A stretch of 7,761 bases of DNA from an uncultured Holophagaceae bacterium (lineage in GTDB: Bacteria > Acidobacteriota > Holophagae > Holophagales > Holophagaceae), in NCBI GenBank assembly GCA_903890595.1, contig CAITBU010000385.1:1-7761 (forward strand). Direction: 5' to 3'. The first letter of the stretch is position 1; every line of letters begins with the position of its first letter. This document shows positions 1-6,980 of this stretch, piece by piece. Below the pieces are notes generated by a model. The model ran no database searches and was not told the DNA's origin. It worked only from the letters and a program-made list of their open reading frames with translations. Made by a program: the position numbers and the translations under genes.

Positions 1-219
1 CGGAGTAAGGCAGGTTTGCAACAGGTCTTTCTTTAGGCCTTTTCTGTTATCCCCTTCATCCCATTTATCCCCGTCCACATGTCTTTTTTTAAAACAGGGA
101 TGAAGGGGATGAAGGGGAGAAATACCACTGCCTAAACGAACCCGGGCTACAGCCTGGTTCGGGATTCAGGAGAAAAGGAAACCACTCTCGCAGAGAAAAG
201 ACGAGAGAGCAGAGGGGCG
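1..219. repeat. Tandem repeat unit 1 (non-coding, about 219 bp)
   Basis: This is the first visible unit of a long tandem repeat; its true left edge may lie outside the window. Position 1 aligns with position 220 of the next unit, and the match continues almost to the end of both units with scattered substitutions and small indels. In order it contains a CAACAGG segment, a pyrimidine-rich CCCCTTCATCCC block, a T-run, the reverse complement of that block, a CGAACC...GGTTCG hairpin (137-161) and a purine-rich CAGAGA/GAGAGCAGAGG tail. No ORF with coding character covers it, and its base composition is clearly less GC-rich than the genes. I recognise no named element; it resembles an intergenic repeat or VNTR. 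Confidence 0.8.
49..110. other. Inverted repeat / potential stem-loop in repeat unit 1
   Basis: ATCCCCTTCATCCC (49-62) is exactly complementary to GGGATGAAGGGGAT (97-110), giving a 14-bp stem with a 34-nt loop that contains a run of T (83-90) followed by A. A second GATGAAGGGG follows the right arm immediately and would allow register slippage. The loop is long for an intrinsic terminator, so no function is assigned. Confidence 0.6.
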
Positions 220-430
220 CGGAGGAAGGGTGGCTGGCAACAGGGCTTTATTTAGCCTTTTTCCGTTATCCCCTTCATCCCATTTATCCCCGTCCAAATG
301 TCTTTTTTATAAAACAGGGATGAAGGGGATAACTGCCACTGCCTAAACGAACCCGGGCTACAGCCTGGTTCGGGATTCAGGAGAAAAGGAAACCACGCTC
401 GCAGAGAAAAGACGAGAGAGCAGAGGGGCG
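220..430. repeat. Tandem repeat unit 2 (non-coding, about 211 bp)
   Basis: This is a near-copy of the preceding unit, offset by 219 bp at its left end and 211 bp at its right end because of small deletions. The differences include loss of one GATGAAGGG-type repeat after the right hairpin arm. The most conserved part runs from about 334 to 430 (CACTGCCTAAACG through AGAGGGGCG) and differs from unit 1 at only one or two positions. The same hairpins occur at 268-330 and 348-372. Such high identity implies recent duplication or ongoing homogenisation. Confidence 0.8.
268..330. other. Inverted repeat / potential stem-loop in repeat unit 2
   Basis: The same 14-bp arms as in unit 1 occur at 268-281 and 317-330, with a 35-nt loop containing a T-run. 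Both arms are unchanged although the loop carries substitutions, which is consistent with selection on, or recent copying of, the stem. Confidence 0.6.
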
Positions 431-531
431 CCGAAAGAGGCAGAGCGGCAGAGAGGGAACAGGGGCTTTTTACCCGCCCTTTTCAGTTCTCCCCTTCATC
501 CCTGTTCCCTAGCTTTTTCGTCCCTGTTTGC
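431..531. repeat. Partial, diverged third repeat unit
   Basis: This segment begins like the other units just after AGAGGGGCG, has about 8 extra bases, and then follows the same order: GGAACAGG, T-rich stretch, CAGTTCTCCCCTTCATCCC. After about 502 it diverges. It lacks the distal hairpin and the CAGAGA tail, so the array ends here, about 10 bp beyond the stop codon of the leftward transporter-like gene. The divergence suggests that this is an older or decaying copy. Confidence 0.6.
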
Positions 532-540
532 AAGTGCCAC

Positions 541-1164
541 TTAATGTCCGCAGCCACAGCCGCCGGTGAAGGTCGCACTGCGGGCGGCGCGGACCATGGT
601 CTGGCCTTCCCGGCCGATGAGGGCTGCCAGGACCAGGGCTGAGGCGGCATCCACCCACCAGAGGGCGGGGGCCAGGAGGAACACCAGACTGCCGGCGAAG
701 AGGACGGCCGAAAGCTGGATGCAGGCCAGGCTGCAGGCGGCGTCGGCGGCGAGGGTGGCGCTGTCCAGGGCCTGGGCCGCGGCCAGCTTGGCCCGCCAGA
801 GCCAGGCCATGAAGCCCAGGGAGACCGCCGAGATCACCAGGCCCGGGACTGTGGTGGGTGGGTGGGCGCCCCCGGCCAGCTGCAGGAGGGCACCCCCGGC
901 GATGCCCGCCGCCAGGACCACAAACAGCCAACCGATGCGCAGGGCGGCCCAGCGCTCCCGCACCAGGTTGCCGTGGTCCCGGAGGTTCCAGAGCACCAGC
1001 AGTGCCGACGCCACCTCGATGAAGCTGTCCGCCCCGAAGCCAAAGAGGGCCAGGCTGTCGTCCTGCCAGCCGAAGGCCATGGCGACCATGCCTTCCACCA
1101 GGTTGTAGGCCACGGTGGCCAGGGCCAGGCGGATGGCCCGCCGGCGCCAGTCCGCCGGGGTCAC
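541..1164 (-). CDS. CDF-like cation transporter homologue, six-TM type without cytoplasmic domain (207 aa)
   Basis: This is a small integral membrane protein that resembles the transmembrane domain of cation diffusion facilitators (zinc/iron/cadmium exporters). Hydrophobic segments lie at about residues 12-31, 36-60, 76-97, 106-124, 140-165 and 167-184. The TM2 motif GADSFIE (D46, E50) matches the DxxxD metal site of CDF proteins. In TM5 the usual HxxxD is replaced by C144-xxx-C148 in ADAACSLACIQLS, which I recall from a family annotated simply as 'cation transporter'. The protein ends in GGCGCGH, so it may bind a thiophilic metal. The C-terminal CDF dimerisation domain is absent. The start is a GTG whose bases overlap the upstream TGA as GTGA, with no strong ribosome binding site of its own, implying translational coupling. 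A later Met would destroy TM1. Family membership is fairly sure; transport activity and substrate are unknown. Confidence 0.8.
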   Translation of the reverse strand: MTPADWRRRAIRLALATVAYNLVEGMVAMAFGWQDDSLALFGFGADSFIEVASALLVLWNLRDHGNLVRERWAALRIGWLFVVLAAGIAGGALLQLAGGAHPPTTVPGLVISAVSLGFMAWLWRAKLAAAQALDSATLAADAACSLACIQLSAVLFAGSLVFLLAPALWWVDAASALVLAALIGREGQTMVRAARSATFTGGCGCGH

Positions 1165-1601
1165 GCCTGGGCTTCGCGGACCTTGCGAGCCTTCACCAGC
1201 ACCAGGGTGGAGCCGGTGGGGGTGCGGTCCAGGCGGACCTCGTCCATCACCTGGCGCATGAAGAACACGCCCCGGCCGCCGGGCTTGAGGAGGTTCTCCG
1301 GCAGGTTCGGATTGGGCAGGGTGTCCAGGTCCACGCCGGGGCCCTGGTCCTCAATGCGGATCTCGAAGCGGTCCACCTGGGGGGTGAAGGTCACCTTGAT
1401 GGGCTTGTCCTTGTTCAGCTTGTTGCCGTGGCGCATGGCATTGGCAATGCCCTCCTGGATGGCCAGCCAGAGGCGCTCGCCGTCCTCCTGGGTGAAGCTC
1501 AGGTGCTTGAGGAACTCCGCCCCCACCACCTGGATCAGGTCGATGAAGCGCAGGTCCGTGTTGCAGGTGAGGACAACGGGTAGCAGGGCGGGGTGGGCCA
1601 T
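1161..1601 (-). CDS. RsbW/SpoIIAB-like ATP-binding protein (anti-sigma factor serine kinase family, 146 aa)
   Basis: This is a cytosolic GHKL-fold ATPase of the HATPase_c_2 type. Its length is typical of anti-sigma kinases such as RsbW and SpoIIAB, which bind a sigma factor and phosphorylate an anti-sigma antagonist. The N box is E50-GIANAMRHGN60, the G1 box is D85-QGPG89, and the glycine-rich lid/G2 region is GGRGVFFM (108-115). The N-terminal 45 residues form the expected strand and helix (LTCNTDLRFIDLIQVVG). The ATG is preceded by GAAAGG at a slightly long spacing. The gene is first in a leftward pair, and its stop overlaps the start of the transporter homologue by 4 bp. No STAS-domain antagonist or sigma factor is encoded in the window, so its partner is unknown. 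Relatives also occur in phosphorelays not involving sigma factors, so the anti-sigma role is an inference. Confidence 0.85.
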   Translation of the reverse strand: MAHPALLPVVLTCNTDLRFIDLIQVVGAEFLKHLSFTQEDGERLWLAIQEGIANAMRHGNKLNKDKPIKVTFTPQVDRFEIRIEDQGPGVDLDTLPNPNLPENLLKPGGRGVFFMRQVMDEVRLDRTPTGSTLVLVKARKVREAQA

Positions 1602-1634
1602 GAAGGCGAATCCCTTTCACAGAGCGAGAACACC

Positions 1635-1647
1635 CCAAGTTACTTGG
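1635..1647. promoter_or_regulatory. Short palindrome upstream of the kinase-like gene (possible operator)
   Basis: CCAAGT-T-ACTTGG is a perfect 6-1-6 inverted repeat 34 bp upstream of the kinase-like gene's ATG. It lies between two copies of CTTTCACAGA (1614-1623 and 1670-1679). A regulator site is plausible, but no -10/-35 pair could be placed convincingly around it. Confidence 0.3.
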
Positions 1648-1716
1648 AATGGGCCAGCGCAAGCCAGCGCTTTCACAGAAGGGGCCCAATGGGGGGTGAG
1701 CAGGGTGGCTTGGATC

Positions 1717-1731
1717 ACAATTAAGAATTGT
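1717..1731 (+). promoter_or_regulatory. Palindromic candidate operator upstream of norB
   Basis: ACAATT-AAG-AATTGT is a perfect 6-3-6 inverted repeat centred 76 bp upstream of the chosen norB start, in the only AT-rich stretch of the divergent region. TTGTTG (1728-1733) overlaps its right arm and could serve as a -35 element, with a weak -10 near 1749-1756 (AATTAT/TTATGC). It does not match the FNR/DNR consensus TTGAT-N4-ATCAA. A Rrf2-type (NsrR-like) or other NO-responsive repressor site is possible but unproven. Confidence 0.4.
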
Positions 1732-1789
1732 TGGTCTGAAATATGGAGAATTATGCCAAGATCCTCTCAGGCGCTGGGTGCGCCGGCCT

Positions 1790-1794
1790 GGAGG
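1790..1794 (+). promoter_or_regulatory. norB: Ribosome binding site that decides the norB start
   Basis: GGAGG lies 5 nt before the ATG at 1800. The more upstream in-frame ATG at 1743 has no comparable site, and it would add 19 residues without membrane character ahead of the MKARWWLVLL transmembrane start. Confidence 0.75.
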
Positions 1795-1799
1795 CTTCA

Positions 1800-3971
1800 A
1801 TGAAAGCAAGGTGGTGGCTGGTTCTACTGGTGCTGGTGGCAGGCTTTGGGGTGCTGGGTCTGGGGGGGCGGCAGATCGCCCAGAATGCCCCACCGATCCC
1901 CCAGCAGGTGGTGGCCGAGGACGGCACCGTCCTGGTGGCCCCTGGTCAGATCCTGGCGGGCCAGGTCAGCTACCTGGGCCATGGCGGTCAGCACATCGGC
2001 TCCATCCTGGGGCACGGCGCCTACCTGGCACCGGACTGGACGGCCAAGGCCCTGCACCAGTGGGCCGCCGCCACCCTGGCTGGCGTCTCCGCACGGGGAC
2101 TCTCCTCGGCGGAAGCCAAGGCTCAAACTGTGGCCTCATTTCAGAGTAATAAGTATGAAATAGCCACCGGCACCCTGAGGCTGGATGCTGCCCAGGCCAA
2201 GGCCTACCTCCAGACTCGCGCCGAGCTGGCGCGGATCGCCGTGCAGGGGGACAAGGAAGCCGCCATCCCGGCCCGGTGGATTCCCACCCAGGCCGAGGGT
2301 GAGCGCGTGGCCGACTTCTGGCTGTGGACCGCCTGGACGGCTTCCGCCCGTCGGCCCGGGTCCGCGGTCAGCTACACGCAGAACTGGCCCCACGAGCCCC
2401 TGGTGGGCAACAGCATCACGCCCATCAGCCACCTCTGGAGCATCCTGTCCATCATCCTGCTGATCCTGGGTGTGGGCCTCATGGTCTGGCACCACGCCAG
2501 CCAGCCCGCCGAAGAGTTCCCGGCCCCCCAGGCCATTCCGGCGGCGCCCGCCACCCCCAGCCAGCGCTGGTCGGCCCTCTACTTCGCCGTGGCCATGGCC
2601 CTCTTCCTGGTGCAGATCGGCATGGGCATCCTGACGGCCCATGACGCCGTCGAAGGCAACGCCCTCTACGGTGTGGACCTCTCCCACATCCTGCCCTACG
2701 CCGCCTCCCGCACCTGGCACCTGCAGCTGGCCGTCTTCTGGATCGCCACCTGCTGGCTGGCCACGGGCCTCTACCTGGGCCCCAAGCTCAGCGCCAAGGA
2801 GCCCAAAGGCCAGTGGATCGGCGTGGCCGGCCTGCTGGTGGCCCTGGTGGTGGTTGTGGTCGGGGCCCTCACGGGCGCCCACCAGGCCATCCTGGGCAAG
2901 CTGTCGGGATCGTTCCTGCTGGGCCATCAGGGCTATGAGTACGTGGAGCTGGGTCGCCTCTGGCAGTTCCTGCTCACCGTGGGCATGGTCGGCTGGCTGG
3001 TGATGGTGGTGCGGGCCCTGCTGCCCGCCCTGCGCGGCGAACAGGGCCGCGTGGGCCTGCTCAAGCTCTTCGTGCTGTCCGCTGTGGCCATCCCGCTGTT
3101 CTACTCCGCAGGCTTCATGTACACCCGGGAGACCCACATCGCCATGGCCGAGTACTGGCGCTGGTGGGTGGTCCACCTCTGGGTGGAGGGCTTCTTCGAG
3201 GTCTTTGCCACCGTGGCCATCGCCTTGCTCACCACCCGCATGGGCCTGCTCCGCGAGAGCACCGCCCTGCGCGCCGTGAGTCTCTCCGTGGGCCTCTTCC
3301 TCGGCAGCGGCATCATCGGCACCTTCCACCACCTGTACTACACGGGCTCTCCGGCCTCCATCGCAGCCCTGGGCTCCGTGTTCAGCGCCCTGGAGATCGT
3401 GCCCCTCACCATCGTGGGCTTCGAGATCGCCCAGAGCCTCAAGGCCGGCCGGGCCCTGGGCAGCGGCTACGAGTGGCCCTTCAAGTTCTTCGCCGCCGTC
3501 TGCTTCTGGAACATGGTGGGCGCAGGGGTCTTTGGCATGCTCATCAACCCCCCCTCGATCCTCTACTACAGCCAGGGCCTCAACACCACGCCCATCCACA
3601 GCCACGCTGCGCTCTTCGGGGTCTACGGCTTCCTGGCCATCTCCCTCATGCTCTTCGCCCTGCGCGGCATGACCCCGGACAACGCCTGGGATGAGAAGTG
3701 GCTGCGCTACGGCTTCTGGGGCCTGAACCTGGGCCTGGTCCTCATGCTGGTGTGCTCGCTGATCCCCAGCGGTCTCTACCAGTTCGTCCAGAGCCTCGAG
3801 CACGGCACCTGGTACGCCCGCAGTGCCGCCGTGGTGCAGAGCCCCCTCATGCGCACCTTCACCTGGCTGCGCATGCCCGGCGACGTGATCTTCGGCCTCG
3901 GCGCCCTCTCGGTGATCGTCTTCACCTTCAAAGCCGTCCTCGGCGCCTGGAGCTGGAAGGCCGCCGAATAG
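1800..3971 (+). CDS. norB: Quinol-dependent nitric oxide reductase, single-subunit qNor (723 aa)
   Basis: This integral membrane enzyme of the haem-copper oxidase superfamily reduces 2 NO to N2O with electrons from quinol. The order is an N-terminal TM helix (about 3-24), a periplasmic domain containing the qNor signature NWPHEPLVGN (195-204), then about a dozen TM helices. Expected metal ligands are present: H307 in RTWHLQL (low-spin haem b), H459 in VVHLWVEGFFE with E463, the H510-H511 pair (non-haem FeB), and H600/H602 in IHSHAALFG (haems b3 and b). E532, in LEIVPL, matches the second conserved glutamate near the active site. The fused N-terminal domain and the absence of norC identify qNor rather than cytochrome-c-dependent cNor. 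Length is normal for the family. The gene stands alone, divergent from the kinase pair and convergent with ppc, so NO detoxification is as likely as denitrification. It is sometimes called norZ. Confidence 0.97.
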   Translation: MKARWWLVLLVLVAGFGVLGLGGRQIAQNAPPIPQQVVAEDGTVLVAPGQILAGQVSYLGHGGQHIGSILGHGAYLAPDWTAKALHQWAAATLAGVSARGLSSAEAKAQTVASFQSNKYEIATGTLRLDAAQAKAYLQTRAELARIAVQGDKEAAIPARWIPTQAEGERVADFWLWTAWTASARRPGSAVSYTQNWPHEPLVGNSITPISHLWSILSIILLILGVGLMVWHHASQPAEEFPAPQAIPAAPATPSQRWSALYFAVAMALFLVQIGMGILTAHDAVEGNALYGVDLSHILPYAASRTWHLQLAVFWIATCWLATGLYLGPKLSAKEPKGQWIGVAGLLVALVVVVVGALTGAHQAILGKLSGSFLLGHQGYEYVELGRLWQFLLTVGMVGWLVMVVRALLPALRGEQGRVGLLKLFVLSAVAIPLFYSAGFMYTRETHIAMAEYWRWWVVHLWVEGFFEVFATVAIALLTTRMGLLRESTALRAVSLSVGLFLGSGIIGTFHHLYYTGSPASIAALGSVFSALEIVPLTIVGFEIAQSLKAGRALGSGYEWPFKFFAAVCFWNMVGAGVFGMLINPPSILYYSQGLNTTPIHSHAALFGVYGFLAISLMLFALRGMTPDNAWDEKWLRYGFWGLNLGLVLMLVCSLIPSGLYQFVQSLEHGTWYARSAAVVQSPLMRTFTWLRMPGDVIFGLGALSVIVFTFKAVLGAWSWKAAE

Positions 3972-3993
3972 GCTGCGCTGCTGGTGCAGCCTA
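3969..3993 (+). terminator. Stem-loop at the norB stop codon (possible weak terminator)
   Basis: TAGGCTGC (3969-3976) pairs perfectly with GCAGCCTA (3986-3993) around a 9-nt loop. The left arm begins with the norB stop codon itself. No T-run follows, so this is not a canonical intrinsic terminator; it may stabilise the 3' end of the mRNA or act with the larger palindrome downstream. Confidence 0.35.
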
Positions 3994-4009
3994 GGACTGA
4001 TGCAAAGCA

Positions 4010-4090
4010 CACCGCCAAGACGCCAAGAGCGCCAAGAAAATCAGTGCAGTACTCCCTTGCACTTCTTGGCTTCTTGGCGTCTTGGCGGTG
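4010..4090. repeat. Long palindromic intergenic repeat (CGCCAAGA type)
   Basis: The left arm (4010-4038) is built of CACCGCCAAGA, CGCCAAGA and GCGCCAAGAA. The right arm (4063-4090) is its near-perfect reverse complement: the outer 19 bp pair exactly, and the inner part differs by a small bulge. Inside, AGTGCA (4043-4048) pairs with TGCACT (4058-4063), extending the hairpin towards a short loop. Within each arm the same 8-9 bp motif recurs in tandem. It sits in the gap between convergent norB and ppc, 13 bp from the ppc stop, where it could act as a bidirectional transcription barrier. Repeats with this core are, to my recollection, dispersed in several bacterial genomes. Confidence 0.75.
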
Positions 4091-4103
4091 AAGCATTTTC
4101 TCA

Positions 4104-6854
4104 TCACCCGCTGTTGCGCAGCCCGGCGGCGAGGCCGTTGATGGACAGGAGGATGCCCCGCTCGGTGCGGCCGTCCAGGGCCCCGGCGCGGTAGCGGCTG
4201 AGCAGCTCCACCTGCAGGTGGTTGAGGGGGTCCAGGTAGGGGAAGCGATGCTGGATGGACCGCCGCAGGGACGGGTTGTCCGCCAGCAGGTCGGCCTCGC
4301 CCGTGATGGCTCGCAGGGCCTCCGTCGTGGCCTCGCACTCCGCCTGGATGCGCTGGAAGATGCGCTCCCGCAGGACGGCGTCACCCACCAGGTCTGCATA
4401 GCGGGAGGCGATGGCCAGGTCCACCTTGGCCAGCACCATGTCCAGGTTGGACAGCAGGGTCCGGAAGGTGGGCCACTGGGCGTACATCTCCCGCAGCAAG
4501 TCCAGGCCAGCCTCGCCCCGAGCCGTGCGGAAGGCCCGCACCGCCGAGCCGAAGCCGTACCACCCGGGCAGCATGAGGCGGCACTGGCTCCAGCTGAACA
4601 CCCAGGGGATGGCCCGCAGGTCCGTGATGGCCCGGCCGGCCTTCCGGCTGGCAGGCCGGGAGCCGATGTTCAGGCGGGCGATCTCCGAGATGGGCGTGGA
4701 CTCCCAGAAGTAGCGCTCGAAGCCCTCCGTCTCGAAGACCAGGTTGCGGTAGGCCGCGCAGGCCTCCTGGGACAAGGCGTCCATGGCCTCGCAGTAGCGG
4801 GGCGCACCGCTGTCCTCTGGCCCCTCGGGCAGGCTGGCTTCCAGGGTGGCGGCCACCAGCACCTCCAGGTTGCGGCGGCCCACGGCGGGGTGCCCGTACT
4901 TGGCGGCGATGACCTCGCCCTGCTCTGTGAGGCGGATCTGGCCACTCACGGCCCCGGCGGGCTGGGCCAGGATGGCCTCGTAGGCGGGTCCGCCACCGCG
5001 GCCCACGGAGCCACCGCGGCCGTGGAAGAGGCGCAGACGCACGCCGTGGCGCCGGGCCACGGCCACCAGGGCCACCTCGGCCTTGTAGAGCTCCCAGCGG
5101 GAGGTGAGGAAGCCCCCATCCTTGTTGCTGTCCGAGTAGCCCAGCATGACTTCCTGCACCCCGCCCCGGCTGGCCAGCAGGCGCTGGTAGAGGGGCAGGG
5201 CCAGCAGGCGGTCCATGATCTCGCCGCAGCGCTGGAGGTCCTCGATGGTCTCGAAGAGCGGGATCAGGTTCAGGTCCAGCCGCCCCTCGGAGGGGCGCAG
5301 GAGGCCCGCCTCCCGCAGGAGCACGGCGGCCTCCAGGAGGTCCGACACGCCCTCGGTGTGGCTCACGATGCAGCTGGGCAGGGCCTCGGTGCCCAGGCGG
5401 CCCTGGGCCGCCGCCACCGCATGGAAGAGCGTCAGCTCGGTGCGGGTCTCCTCGCTGTAGGTCAGGAAGGGTGCGGCCAGGGGGCGGGGGCTCTCCAGCT
5501 CCACCGCCAGCAGGGCGATGCGCTGCTCCTCCTCCAGGGCCAGGTAGTCGGTGCCAGGCTGCACCACCGCCAGCAGCTCGGCCACCACGCGGCCGTGGAC
5601 CTCGGAGGTCTGGCGCAGGTCCAGGGGTACCAGGTGGAAGCCGAACACCGACACGGCGCGGCGCAGGTCCCGCAGGCGGCCCCGGGCCAAACGGCGTCCC
5701 CCGTGGGCCCGCAGAGAGCGGTCCAGGGTGTCCAGGTCGGCCTTCAGCTCGGCGGCCGAGGCGTAGGGGGGCAGGGCCTCGGCGGGGGCGGCCAGGTCTT
5801 TGGGCAGCAGGCGCTGGCGGGTGGCTTCCAGGCGGGCGGAGATGGTGGCCTGGGCCAGCCGGTAGGCCTCGTCGGCCCGCTGGGGCGTGCGGTTGGGGGC
5901 CTTGTCCGCCAGGTTCAGGACTTCTTGCGAGGCCTTGGAGACCTGGAGGCTGAGGGACAGCTCTGTGCCCAGGGCCTCCAGCTCCCGCAGCAGGAAGTCC
6001 AGGATGGTGCGGGCCTGCATCTCCAGGGCGCGGGTCAGCACCTCGGCGGTGACGAAGGGGTTGCCGTCCCGGTCCCCGCCGATCCAGCTGCCCAGCTGCA
6101 GGAAGGGCGGCAGCTCCGCATCCCCCCAGGCGGGATCCAGGCCCAGGCGATCCTCCAGGTCCGCATAGAGGGCCGGCACCTCCCGCAGGAAGGTGCGCTC
6201 GAAGTAGGAGAGGGCGCTGGCCACCTCATCCGTCACGGCGGGCCGGTGGGCGCGCAGCATGCGGGTCTGCCAGAGCAGCAGCACCTGGCGCTGCAGGTGC
6301 TCGTCCCGCAGGGCGTTCTCCCGGGGCGTGGACACCATGCGGTCCCGCTCCTCCAGCAGGCGGGCGATCTCCATCTGGGCGTTCAGGATGCTCTTGCGCT
6401 GCACCTCCGTGGGGTGCGCCGTGAGCACCGGGCGCACCTGGGCCCCGGCAAAGAGCTCCTGCAGGCCGGCGGCATCCAGGCCGGCGGCGGCGCTGCGAGC
6501 GAGGGCATGGCCCAGGGAACTGGGACGGGGCGGGGCCGTGGCGGCCCGGTGGGCCCGGGAGCGGCGGATGTGGTGCTGGTCCTCCGCCAGGTTGGCCAGC
6601 TGCGAGAAGTAGCTGAAGGCCCGGATCACCAGGATGGCGCGGCCCGGCGTCAGCTCCGCCAGGATGCCCTTGAGCTCCTGGACCGCCTCCGGATCCCCGC
6701 CGCGGCGGAACCGCACCGCACAGCGGCGGATGCGCTCGATGAGGTCGAAGGTGGGCTCGCCCTCCTGCTCCCGCACCGTGTCCCCCAGCAGCCGCCCCAG
6801 CAGACGGATGTCCTCCTTCAGCGGCAGGTCCTTGTCGGGCGAAGCAGCATCCAT
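4104..6854 (-). CDS. ppc: Phosphoenolpyruvate carboxylase (916 aa)
   Basis: This cytosolic enzyme carboxylates PEP with bicarbonate to oxaloacetate and phosphate, replenishing the TCA cycle. Full-length family features are present in order: VLTAHPTEVQRKSI with catalytic H147, GGDRDGN (259-265), GYSDSNKDGG (572-581) with K578, FHGRGGSVGRGGGP (610-623) with H611 and R619, RAIPWVFSWSQ (748-758), and a C-terminus GLAAGLRNSG. H147, K578, H611 and R619 line up with the known active-site residues of the E. coli enzyme (H138, K546, H579, R587). N914 matches N881 of the E. coli aspartate inhibitor site, so feedback control is plausible. Length is normal (about 880-940 aa). The ATG is preceded by GGAAGG at 9 nt. 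A 126-bp gap separates it from the antitoxin gene upstream, so it may have its own promoter. No frameshift or missing block is seen. Confidence 0.98.
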   Translation of the reverse strand: MDAASPDKDLPLKEDIRLLGRLLGDTVREQEGEPTFDLIERIRRCAVRFRRGGDPEAVQELKGILAELTPGRAILVIRAFSYFSQLANLAEDQHHIRRSRAHRAATAPPRPSSLGHALARSAAAGLDAAGLQELFAGAQVRPVLTAHPTEVQRKSILNAQMEIARLLEERDRMVSTPRENALRDEHLQRQVLLLWQTRMLRAHRPAVTDEVASALSYFERTFLREVPALYADLEDRLGLDPAWGDAELPPFLQLGSWIGGDRDGNPFVTAEVLTRALEMQARTILDFLLRELEALGTELSLSLQVSKASQEVLNLADKAPNRTPQRADEAYRLAQATISARLEATRQRLLPKDLAAPAEALPPYASAAELKADLDTLDRSLRAHGGRRLARGRLRDLRRAVSVFGFHLVPLDLRQTSEVHGRVVAELLAVVQPGTDYLALEEEQRIALLAVELESPRPLAAPFLTYSEETRTELTLFHAVAAAQGRLGTEALPSCIVSHTEGVSDLLEAAVLLREAGLLRPSEGRLDLNLIPLFETIEDLQRCGEIMDRLLALPLYQRLLASRGGVQEVMLGYSDSNKDGGFLTSRWELYKAEVALVAVARRHGVRLRLFHGRGGSVGRGGGPAYEAILAQPAGAVSGQIRLTEQGEVIAAKYGHPAVGRRNLEVLVAATLEASLPEGPEDSGAPRYCEAMDALSQEACAAYRNLVFETEGFERYFWESTPISEIARLNIGSRPASRKAGRAITDLRAIPWVFSWSQCRLMLPGWYGFGSAVRAFRTARGEAGLDLLREMYAQWPTFRTLLSNLDMVLAKVDLAIASRYADLVGDAVLRERIFQRIQAECEATTEALRAITGEADLLADNPSLRRSIQHRFPYLDPLNHLQVELLSRYRAGALDGRTERGILLSINGLAAGLRNSG

Positions 6855-6980
6855 GGCGTGACACCTTCCAGGCAGAGCAGGGGGATCCAGCCAGCCTAGC
6901 GGAAGGTGGGGTGGTTGCCACCTCTGATCGCCACGGGGGTGAGGTCGTTTGGGAACCCTTTTCGCCTGGGCCAGGCTCCT

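Noticed and set aside
1..531. CRISPR array
   Set aside because: The repeated unit is over 200 bp and the copies are contiguous, without short repeats separated by unique spacers. No cas gene is present.
1743..1799. Extended norB start at ATG 1743
   Set aside because: It has no ribosome binding site and overlaps the likely promoter region. The start at 1800 has GGAGG at 5 nt and begins directly with the N-terminal membrane helix.
862..1803. A 313-codon plus-strand frame across the kinase/transporter pair
   Set aside because: It is antisense to two genes with clear family motifs, and its translation has no domain or membrane pattern.
2136..4010. A 624-codon minus-strand open frame opposite norB
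   Set aside because: Its composition is low-complexity (H, E, G, A, Q) and antisense to a gene with all catalytic residues of qNor, so it is treated as a codon-bias artefact.
4218..6899. An 893-codon open frame on the plus strand opposite ppc
   Set aside because: It is antisense to a clearly real ppc gene. Its translation is dominated by G, Q, A, H and V with no recognisable domain, which is the usual shadow of GC-biased codons.
6904..6923. AGGTGG/CCACCT hairpin between the antitoxin gene and ppc
   Set aside because: The stem is only 6 bp with an 8-nt loop and no T-run; such pairings are expected by chance in GC-rich DNA.
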